Positions 1 to 5,271 of a stretch of 12,756 nucleotides of DNA are shown piece by piece; position 1 is the first letter of the stretch; each line of letters opens with the position of its first letter. The position numbers and the translations under genes were made by a program. The notes beneath the pieces were generated by a model. It worked only from the letters and a program-made list of their open reading frames with translations, ran no database searches and was not told the origin of the DNA. The stretch lies in assembly GCA_010029945.1 (NCBI GenBank), contig RGQW01000031.1, positions 1 to 12,756 on the forward strand, in the 5' to 3' direction. The DNA comes from Actinomycetota bacterium (GTDB lineage Bacteria > Actinomycetota > Actinomycetes > S36-B12).

Positions 1-164
1 ATGAACATCATACCTGTGTCACCATCCCGACTTTTAATGGGAAACACGTCAGGTACCGCCCAACGAGTAAAACGCTTTCCTGTCTCTTTTTCCTGCATGA
101 TGTGTGGGACTCCACGCACATCGACAGGGTCAAACAGGTTTGCACGAAAGTCGATAAGATTCAT
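1..164 (-). CDS. Internal fragment of a MoxR-type AAA ATPase, cut at both ends
   Basis: The minus strand is open from base 176 to the left edge. From an in-frame ATG at 164 it gives 54 residues plus a partial codon. Seen: an FRANLFDPVDVRGVP block, then RFTRWAVPDVFP, then a final DGDTGMMF. In MoxR/AAA_5-type ATPases the D-P-V-D-x-R-G and R-W-x-x-P-x-x-x-P blocks lie between Walker A and Walker B, and the closing hydrophobic run normally leads into the Walker B aspartate and glutamate, which here would fall just beyond the edge. The Walker A lysine segment should precede this fragment, but that place is taken by metH sequence on the other strand, so the ATG at 164 is probably an internal Met rather than a true start. 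GC is about 46-48% with A/T-rich third positions, unlike every other gene here. Source replicon unknown; phage, plasmid or a different genome are possible. Family call fairly sure, integrity not. Confidence 0.6.
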   Translation of the reverse strand, partial: MNLIDFRANLFDPVDVRGVPHIMQEKETGKRFTRWAVPDVFPIKSRDGDTGMMF

Positions 165-499
165 ACCGAGACTATTTGGAGTTGCACGGATTGAGCGTCC
201 AGCTAACCGAGGCTCTCGCCGAGTACTGGCACGCAAGAATCCGACAAGAGTGGGGCTATGAATTCGAAGACGTCGCAGACATGGACACCCTCATTGCCAA
301 GCAGGGCTATCGCGGGTCGCGCTATTCCTTCGGCTACCCGGCCTGCCCTGATCTCGAACTTCAGGTCGGGTTGATGGAACTGTTGGAGCCGGAACGCATT
401 GGGGTGACACTGAGTGAGGAGTTTCAGTTGCACCCCGAACAGTCAACAAGCGCGATAGTGGTCCATCATCCAGAAGCAAAGTACTTCAACGCCAACTGA
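161..499 (+). CDS. metH: C-terminal fragment of cobalamin-dependent methionine synthase (activation domain)
   Basis: MetH transfers a methyl group from methyltetrahydrofolate through cobalamin to homocysteine. Its C-terminal activation domain binds S-adenosylmethionine for reductive reactivation. About 112 residues are visible, beginning at the SYRDYLELHG block, then AEYWHARIRQEWG, the AdoMet-binding RGSRYSFGYPACPD block (the Arg and the Gly-Tyr are present) and the family ending HPEAKYFNAN before TGA at 497-499. The C-terminus is therefore natural. Upstream, this frame meets TAA at 155-157 and further stops. No other frame in 1-160 continues MetH, whose full length is about 1,150-1,250 residues. 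The only in-frame initiator near the join is a TTG at 176 without a ribosome site. The fragment has no cobalamin, folate or homocysteine domain and cannot work alone. It is a remnant, or the intact gene lies elsewhere and the join is artificial. Confidence 0.85.
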   Translation, partial: SYRDYLELHGLSVQLTEALAEYWHARIRQEWGYEFEDVADMDTLIAKQGYRGSRYSFGYPACPDLELQVGLMELLEPERIGVTLSEEFQLHPEQSTSAIVVHHPEAKYFNAN

Positions 500-516
500 A
501 CTTCCGTGAGCAGATA

Positions 517-533
517 GCAGGACGCGGTTCTGC
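517..533. terminator. Weak hairpin after metH
   Basis: GCAGGA (517-522) pairs with TTCTGC (528-533) around a 5-nt loop, with one G-T pair. It sits 17 bases after the metH stop and has no T-run after it. It could end metH transcription, or could simply lie in the leader of the next gene. Low confidence. Confidence 0.25.
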
Positions 534-545
534 GTGAGGAGCAAC

Positions 546-928
546 GTGACCGACAATCCTCGGGATTGGCAGCCGCCGTTCGACGATGACGACGAATTTT
601 GGCGCCGTTTCGAGGACTCTCTCAACCGTGCTCAAGGCAACCGCGGGGACACGTCGCCATCGTCCAACCCACCCAGCGAACCTCCGCAGACACCAAGCGA
701 GCCCGACGATGTCTTCGTGCCGCCCGAGCCACCACCGATCTCGGCGCCCCCGGATGCCATCGCGCGTGCCGCCTGGCTCGCGGTGATCATCGGACCGGCC
801 TTGGCCATGATCGGCTACGTATTCGCGATCAGCAGTTTCCTCGGCGGTATCGGTATCGGGGCGACCATCGTCGGTTTCGTCATCTTGATAGCCCGCCGGG
901 ACCGACACATCCCACCGGGCGAGGATAG
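546..928 (+). CDS. Small proline-rich membrane protein with two TM helices; 3' end unresolved
   Basis: The chosen start is GTG 546, because AGGAG lies 4 bases upstream (537-541); GTG 534 is the alternative. The frame gives an acidic, tryptophan-containing N-terminus (PFDDDDEFWRRFEDS), a Pro/Ser/Glu-rich linker (about residues 35-68, with VPPEPPPIS), then two hydrophobic helices (about 75-95 and 98-116) and a basic RRDR end. This shape (N-terminal cytoplasmic tail, two short helices, short charged tail) is common for actinobacterial hypothetical proteins of about 120-140 residues. The odd part is the end. This frame has no stop until 2046-2048, which would place about 370 extra codons wholly antisense to glucokinase. 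The adjacent frame stops at TAG 926-928, just before the convergent glucokinase stop at 951, so a one-base indel near 890-925 is a plausible explanation. The end given is inferred. Function unknown. Confidence 0.5.
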
Positions 929-950
929 ATGTCGATTGCCGGGGTATCGG

Positions 951-1976
951 TTACCGGGACACGCGGGCAAGGTCGGCAGCCCCCACGATGCCGGCATCAT
1001 TACCGAGCTTGGCCAGCAAAAGCGCCGGATGTGGCCGGTTCGTTCCACCGAAAATCGATTGGCTGAGCGTTTGCTGCGCGCTCGCCAGGATCAGATCGCC
1101 TGCGTCGGAGACTCCCCCACCGATCACGAAGGCATCCGGGTCAACGATGGCCGTGAGGTTCGCCAGCCCCCTGCCGAGCCAACCACCGACGTTGGCGAAC
1201 GCCTCGATGGCAATCGGGTCTCCGCGTCGCGCCGCATCGGTGATATGTGCACCCTGAACGCCTTCGGGTGTTCCGTCCCCGAGTTCGAGAAGCACCGTCG
1301 CTTCCGGTCGCCTTTCGGCCGCCAATTCCCGCGCTTCGCGCACGAGCGCGTTGCCGCTCGCGTACTGCTCCCAACACCCGGTGCGGCCGCACCCACACAG
1401 CCGGCCATTCGGCACGGCATTGAGATGACCGATCTCCGCAGCAACACCGTGGGCGCCGCGCAAAACCCGGCCATCCACCACGATCCCACCACCGATGCCC
1501 GTGCCAACGGTCACCATGACCACGTGCTCGAGCCCGACGCCCGCTCCGAATCGCGTCTCCGCCCACGCCGCCGCCGCACCGTCGTTCTCCACCACGCAGG
1601 CCAGGCCTGTGGCGGCTTCCAGAACCGTGCGCACCGGAACGTGGGTCCATGCCAAGTTAGGTGCGAAATAGACCAGGGAGCGGGATTGATCAACGCCGCC
1701 GGCAACGCCGACACCGACGCCAATGACCGTTCCGTCGACACCTGCCTGCAGCTCGTTGACGACGTCCGCTACCTCTGCCAGTACGGCGCTGGAGTCGTGA
1801 CGCGGAGTGGGGCGACGGGCCGTGCGAAGGATGGTGCCGTGTCCGTCCACGACCCCAGCGGCGATCTTCGTGCCGCCGACGTCGACACCGATCGTCACTC
1901 CCGACACGGACTCAGGCTCGCGAGAGGAGTCGGTAGACGCGTCGGTGAGCACACCGGTGTCGGATTCCTTGTGCAT
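951..1976 (-). CDS. glk: ROK-family glucokinase
   Basis: ATP-dependent phosphorylation of glucose to glucose-6-phosphate in the cytoplasm. 341 residues. Seen: the phosphate-1 motif DVGGTK (32-37); VVENDG with the catalytic Asp at 132; the phosphate-2 motif GTGIGGG (158-164); EIGH (181-184), whose Glu and His contact sugar in ROK kinases; the zinc-binding LCGCGRTGC cluster (Cys194, Cys196, Cys201, with His184) followed by WEQYASG; and a C-terminal VIGGGVSDAG. Two positions after the catalytic Asp the family usually has NDAN, while this protein reads NDGA, a mild departure. There is an unusual N-terminal extension of about 26 Ser/Asp/Glu-rich residues before GVTIGVDVGG; initiation at GTG 1952 would shorten it by eight residues. 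It is the last gene of the minus-strand operon, 9 bases after its upstream neighbour. In actinobacteria this kinase can also take part in carbon catabolite repression (family knowledge, not shown here). Confidence 0.9.
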   Translation of the reverse strand: MHKESDTGVLTDASTDSSREPESVSGVTIGVDVGGTKIAAGVVDGHGTILRTARRPTPRHDSSAVLAEVADVVNELQAGVDGTVIGVGVGVAGGVDQSRSLVYFAPNLAWTHVPVRTVLEAATGLACVVENDGAAAAWAETRFGAGVGLEHVVMVTVGTGIGGGIVVDGRVLRGAHGVAAEIGHLNAVPNGRLCGCGRTGCWEQYASGNALVREARELAAERRPEATVLLELGDGTPEGVQGAHITDAARRGDPIAIEAFANVGGWLGRGLANLTAIVDPDAFVIGGGVSDAGDLILASAQQTLSQSIFGGTNRPHPALLLAKLGNDAGIVGAADLARVSR

Positions 1977-1985
1977 GGGCCCAGG

Positions 1986-2324
1986 CTAGGGCCGACGGAT
2001 GGGAAGCCAGCGAACAGCCGGGAGAACAACCGGCTCCGACGCCGTTGATGCAGAAAGACGAGAAAGGCCCATGCAGATCACACACTCGGGATGGTCCGCC
2101 GGATCATCATGACCCGCGTGCGCGCCGGCTCCGGATGATTCCCACCACTGACCGGCAAGCGAGCCGAGCATTCCGAGCATGGACGTCAAGTCCCATCCTT
2201 GGGTTGATCCTGCTGAGCCATTCTGCGCATTCGACTCGTGGTCTGCGGCGTCTGAAGTCTCGCCAGGACCATCAGCGTCACCGCTGCGGGACAACCACCA
2301 GGGACGCTCGTCGCTGTCGTCCAT
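1986..2324 (-). CDS. Small acidic protein with a DHPECxxC motif, function unknown
   Basis: 112 residues from ATG 2324, which overlaps the upstream stop as TGATG; GTG 2327 is one codon earlier. A GAGGGAA ribosome site lies just upstream, so translation is probably coupled to the ArsA-like gene. The N-terminal half is acidic and of low complexity (Asp, Ser, Gly, Gln), followed by a Trp-containing amphipathic stretch (WDLTSMLGMLGSLAGQWW, about 45-62). A His/Asp-rich block then ends in DHPECVIC, which could be a half zinc site needing a partner. The last ~20 residues are not obviously conserved in type. Short proteins ending in a similar HPEC-x-x-C block occur beside ArsA-like and glucokinase genes in actinobacteria (recalled, not searched). 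I assign no function. Its position between the ArsA-like protein and glucokinase suggests a shared job with them. Confidence 0.7.
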   Translation of the reverse strand: MDDSDERPWWLSRSGDADGPGETSDAADHESNAQNGSAGSTQGWDLTSMLGMLGSLAGQWWESSGAGAHAGHDDPADHPECVICMGLSRLSASTASEPVVLPAVRWLPIRRP

Positions 2325-3376
2325 CACGCTTCCCTCTCCCTTTCATCCACCTGCTCATCGGGCTGCTCATCAGCCTGATCGCTCGCGCCGCTCGACGCAC
2401 GGGGTTCGGGCCACTGCGCAGGGTCGGCGCGGAAGGACACCGCGATGCTGTCACCTGCCAGGACAGCTTCCACCGCGACACATCGACGCAGCGTCGAGTC
2501 GAGTTCGATGCGAGCGCTCACACCGTCGAGACGCACCACGATGTGAGTCGACGGGTACGACGGATCTTGTGACCACACTCCGACCTCGACATCGCAGTAC
2601 TGCAGGCCAGGGATAGTGACCGACAGGACGTGCCCACCGTCGGATTCGGATCCGAATGAAGACGCAGATTCCGGCGAGATCGTGAGAGACAGCGGCCCTG
2701 CACCACGTGGCTCGATCCCGCGAGCTGCGCGGGATGGCAACACCGGAACCTTGCCCGCTCGACTCCGCTGCACAGGAATGTCGAACAAGCGATCCTGCAA
2801 CTGTTCCACCAGACCCCGCGCGGATCGGCGAATCTTGTTCGGCCATCCATCGCGCTTGCGCGGCATCGGGGCGACAACCACTCCGGTCACGCGCAAACCC
2901 AAGGCACAGCCCTGCGCCACCTGGACCGTGACGCTATCCATGGCGGCACGCTCGGGCGGCGTGACGACAATCCACTCGACGTCACCACCGGCCAACGCAT
3001 CGGACATGGTCTTCGCGCGCTGGGCCAAGGGGGTCTCGGCGGCTGACACCTGCAGCAGCGCCGAGAGGGAACAGGCATCGGACACCAACTCGGGTACCGA
3101 TCCGTCGACGACGACAATGGTCGGATCGACTCGCGCGTTCGCAACGTCGAAGGCGGCGAGCAGCATGGCCGTCCGTCGCACTGATGCCATCGCGCCAGAA
3201 AGATCGCCGCTTACTCTGGACGCCCCGGTGACGCAGAAAGATTCGGCGAACTCACTCACGAGAGGGTGCTCGCTGAAGTCCCCCAGGTCGACGACGTGGG
3301 CGGTCGATATCGCTTTCCGGGCAGCGCTCTCGGCCCACACTGCACCGCTGGGCGTGATGGAACTAGCCAGCAGCAC
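2324..3376 (-). CDS. ArsA-like protein lacking a P-loop, with a C-terminal HSP20-like domain
   Basis: 350 residues from GTG 3376, inside the end of the preceding gene (14-base overlap). The order of blocks is that of ArsA/GET3-type ATPases: an N-terminal alpha/beta region, IVVVDGSVPEL (about 87-97) where ArsA has its VVVDTAPTG strand, VEWIVVTPPERAAMDS (about 133-148), LRVTGVVVAPMPRK (161-174), then a C-terminal beta-rich segment (about 249-321, from LSVTIPGL to FRADPAQWPE) matching the HSP20-like domain fused to bacterial ArsA homologues. An acidic Asp/Glu/Gln tail follows (about 331-350). No GKGGVGKT-type Walker A motif is present at the N-terminus, where the residues read SSITPSGAVWAESAARK, so ATP hydrolysis is doubtful. 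M. tuberculosis has ArsA-like Rv2184c in a similar position (from memory). It may be a client-binding or scaffold protein paired with the neighbouring SRPBCC proteins. Family fairly sure, role unknown. Confidence 0.75.
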   Translation of the reverse strand: MLLASSITPSGAVWAESAARKAISTAHVVDLGDFSEHPLVSEFAESFCVTGASRVSGDLSGAMASVRRTAMLLAAFDVANARVDPTIVVVDGSVPELVSDACSLSALLQVSAAETPLAQRAKTMSDALAGGDVEWIVVTPPERAAMDSVTVQVAQGCALGLRVTGVVVAPMPRKRDGWPNKIRRSARGLVEQLQDRLFDIPVQRSRAGKVPVLPSRAARGIEPRGAGPLSLTISPESASSFGSESDGGHVLSVTIPGLQYCDVEVGVWSQDPSYPSTHIVVRLDGVSARIELDSTLRRCVAVEAVLAGDSIAVSFRADPAQWPEPRASSGASDQADEQPDEQVDEREREA

Positions 3377-3809
3377 CGGATTCCACCCGCTCCTTCAATC
3401 CCTTGAGGGCGGTATCCACGATGACCTTTTCGGCCTTGCGCTTGATCATGCCGAGCATCGGGATCTTGACGTCAACCGCGAGGCGATACAAGACGGTCGT
3501 CGCCTCACCCGACGCCGTCAGTCGATACATCCCGTCCATCGCGGTCACCATGTCGCCTTTGGTCAACTTCCAGGTGACTTCGGTGTCGCCGTTCCAGTCA
3601 TATTCGAGCTCGTAGTCATCGCGAATCGGCCCCGAATCGATGTGGAAACGTGCGTCGGCTGGACGCCCGTCGTCTTCGTAGACGCTCAGCACCTCGACGG
3701 AGGTGATGCCCTCACTCCACTGCGGGTACGCCGGAAGATCCGCGATCACGTCCATGATCTGCGCGGGAGTCGCGTTGATCTCGATGCTCGATTCGGTTTG
3801 GTCAGCCAT
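3363..3809 (-). CDS. SRPBCC (polyketide cyclase/START-like) family protein
   Basis: 148 residues from ATG 3809. The SRPBCC pattern is clear: a first strand with SSIEINATPAQIMDVIADLPAYPQW (the family's short helix pair ending in W), SVEVLSVYEDDG, then alternating beta strands with DYELEYDW and EVTWKLTKGD, and a long C-terminal helix (about 118-145, MIKRKAEKVIVDTALKGLKERV) that closes the hydrophobic cavity. Such proteins bind lipids or other hydrophobic ligands, and no catalytic residues can be named. M. tuberculosis has an SRPBCC protein (Rv2185c) next to the ArsA-like Rv2184c, the same pairing as here (from memory). The stop lies 14 bases inside the ArsA-like gene and the start is 22 bases after the metallophosphoesterase, so it is operon-internal. 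The ribosome site is weak. Ligand unknown. Confidence 0.88.
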   Translation of the reverse strand: MADQTESSIEINATPAQIMDVIADLPAYPQWSEGITSVEVLSVYEDDGRPADARFHIDSGPIRDDYELEYDWNGDTEVTWKLTKGDMVTAMDGMYRLTASGEATTVLYRLAVDVKIPMLGMIKRKAEKVIVDTALKGLKERVESGAAG

Positions 3810-3831
3810 GGGGGGAGGCTACCTGCTGCCT

Positions 3832-4611
3832 CTAGAGGTCAATGGCGAATGGGCGTTCTCGTCCGTGGAAATGCCCGACGTTGACGGACTCGGTGCGACC
3901 GATTCTGGTTCGAGCCGCCAACGGCTGGTGGACATGACCGTAGAAATGAAACCGCGGTTGGTGACGCTCGATGTACTCCACGATCGCGTGCGATCCCACC
4001 TCGAATCGTCGAGCGACGACGTCGTAGTTCAACAGCGGGTGGTGCGGCGGAATGTGGGTGAACAGCACATCGACGGGGCCGAGGGTGTCGAGCTTCGCCG
4101 CATACTCGGCCGGATCGATCTCATAGGGAGTGCGCATCGGACTGATCAACCCTCCGCCGACGAATCCCCATCGTTGACCGTCAACGTCGATCACGTCACC
4201 GTCGATGATGCGATGTCCTTCGCGCGCATACTCCGGCCACAGGGCCGGAACATCGACGTTGCCGAAGGTCATGAGTGCCGGCGAGGGCATCGCAGCGAAC
4301 AACGATTCGTACTGCCGCCGCACCATGGATTCCAGGATCGGCCATCGCTCGTGACGATCCGTGACACCAATCTCCGCCCATGCCGCATCCGACATGGCGC
4401 GAGCCTCATCGAAACGATTGGCGGTTCGCGCCTCGATATACGCGCGCGCATGCTCGGCTCCGAAGAGTTCGGCGAAAATGCCAGCCTCTGGATCGTCGTA
4501 GTCGAGGAAGAGGATGAGATCGCCCAAGCACACAAAGACATCCGAGCCTTCGGCGGCCTTCGCGAGGGCACCATCCGCCCCATGAACGTCGCTAACGATG
4601 TTGACGCGCAT
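3832..4611 (-). CDS. Calcineurin-like metallophosphoesterase
   Basis: 259 residues. All metal-site motifs of the calcineurin-like fold are present in order: SDVHG (Asp8, His10), GDLI (Asp31), GNVD (Asn118), THIPPH (His186) and YGHVHQP (His226, His228). A dinuclear metal phosphoesterase is therefore expected. An insertion between about 40 and 110 (rich in Ala, Glu, Arg) replaces the short linker of small YfcE-type enzymes and may shape the substrate pocket. Substrate cannot be read from sequence; small phosphodiesters, nucleotides or phospholipid head groups are possible in this family. The ATG at 4611 has GGAG 4 bases upstream and lies 20 bases inside the preceding gene, pointing to translational coupling. 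No signal peptide, so cytoplasmic. Confidence 0.88.
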   Translation of the reverse strand: MRVNIVSDVHGADGALAKAAEGSDVFVCLGDLILFLDYDDPEAGIFAELFGAEHARAYIEARTANRFDEARAMSDAAWAEIGVTDRHERWPILESMVRRQYESLFAAMPSPALMTFGNVDVPALWPEYAREGHRIIDGDVIDVDGQRWGFVGGGLISPMRTPYEIDPAEYAAKLDTLGPVDVLFTHIPPHHPLLNYDVVARRFEVGSHAIVEYIERHQPRFHFYGHVHQPLAARTRIGRTESVNVGHFHGRERPFAIDL

Positions 4612-5038
4612 CGCGCTCCAACTCGTCCTTCAACGACCACGCGATCTTCTTCCACGCATGGACATACCGGCGCCGCAGCCGAGCGATCTGCCGCTGGGCG
4701 CGACGGCCACTGCCCACAGCGCGTGGCTCGTACGCCGACCCCGGCCGGGTCGGGTCTGCGCGCAGGTAGTGATGCAGCAGCACGCCGGGGGTGTGTTCTT
4801 CGAGCCAGATCTCGGCGGATCCGACGACGTCACCTGTGACAGTCCACCGCATGCCATCGAATCCTCGATCCATGTAGACCTCGAGGGTCAGGCTCGGCCA
4901 CCACGCCGCCCACCGTTCGCGCACAGCCAGCGCCACGTCGGGCCGCCTGGCGCGAATGAAGGTCTCATCCACGATGTCCAAAATCGGGGCACATTCGCCG
5001 ATCGGAACCTGATCGAGCGCCTTGTGGGTAGAAGGCAT
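4592..5038 (-). CDS. SRPBCC-like protein with basic C-terminus; first gene of the operon
   Basis: 148 residues if ATG 5038 is the start. The frame stays open back to a TTG at 5200, but that extra part would encode only the four-residue periodic low-complexity stretch made by the 12-bp repeats, so it is probably not translated. No good ribosome site precedes 5038. Seen: DIVDETFIRARRPDVALAVR then WAAWWPSLTLEVYMDRG, MRWTVTGDVVGSAEIWLEE, VLLHHYLRADP, and a helix with many Arg/Lys (about 111-148, RRAQRQIARLRRRYVHAWKK). The strand/helix order and the WWPSL block match START/polyketide-cyclase-like proteins of actinobacteria, and the basic tail is a lineage feature. It overlaps the phosphoesterase gene by 20 bases. 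Likely a hydrophobic-ligand binder like the second SRPBCC gene of this operon; ligand unknown. Confidence 0.75.
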   Translation of the reverse strand: MPSTHKALDQVPIGECAPILDIVDETFIRARRPDVALAVRERWAAWWPSLTLEVYMDRGFDGMRWTVTGDVVGSAEIWLEEHTPGVLLHHYLRADPTRPGSAYEPRAVGSGRRAQRQIARLRRRYVHAWKKIAWSLKDELERDARQHR

Positions 5039-5068
5039 ATCGGTAGCGTGCCATGGGATGGGGACGGC

Positions 5069-5152
5069 GGCATCGCTGCCGACGGCGCTCCCGATACCGC
5101 CGTCGAAATCGCTGCCGATATCGCCGTCGATATCGCCACCGATGGCGCCGCA
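5069..5152. repeat. Seven imperfect 12-bp tandem repeats in a divergent intergenic region
   Basis: Units start at 5069, 5081, 5093, 5105, 5117, 5129 and 5141. The best-matching form is GATATCGCCGTC, with units 5 and 6 (5117-5140) differing only near their 3' ends. Because 12 is divisible by 3, any frame through it gives a four-residue periodic peptide (on the plus strand, for example, DIAV/DIAT). It lies just upstream of the operon start at 5038 and about 120 bases before the acyl-CoA ligase start. Confidence 0.8.
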
Positions 5153-5187
5153 GGTATACCCGAGCGCTTCCCCACGGATTCTCGGCT

Positions 5188-5201
5188 TTTGGTCGCCCAA
5201 A
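5188..5201. promoter_or_regulatory. Inverted repeat upstream of the acyl-CoA ligase
   Basis: TTTGG (5188-5192), TCGC, CCAAA (5197-5201) form a perfect 5+5 inverted repeat 70 bases upstream of the ligase start. A -10-like TACCGT is at 5216-5221 without a convincing -35. This could be an operator for a dimeric repressor, but the arms are short. Weak evidence. Confidence 0.25.
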
Positions 5202-5271
5202 CGGCTGTCATCGCGTACCGTGCATCACATCATTTTCGCCGCTGCGGCGGCCAGAGCGAGGGAGACGGCAC

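Noticed and set aside
1..175. Insertion sequence or transposon end inserted in metH
   Set aside because: No transposase, terminal inverted repeat or target duplication is visible in the window; the left fragment is an ATPase interior.
1..261. Plus-strand 86-residue reading frame from base 1
   Set aside because: It crosses the metH fragment out of frame and the ATPase antisense; no family character.
534..2048. 504-residue plus-strand protein
   Set aside because: Only the first ~120 residues look like a protein family; the rest is exactly antisense and in register with glucokinase, whose motifs are unmistakable.
5039..5200. N-terminal extension of the SRPBCC-like protein to TTG 5200
   Set aside because: It encodes only repeat-derived four-residue periodicity, has no ribosome site, and the START-like fold is complete from ATG 5038.
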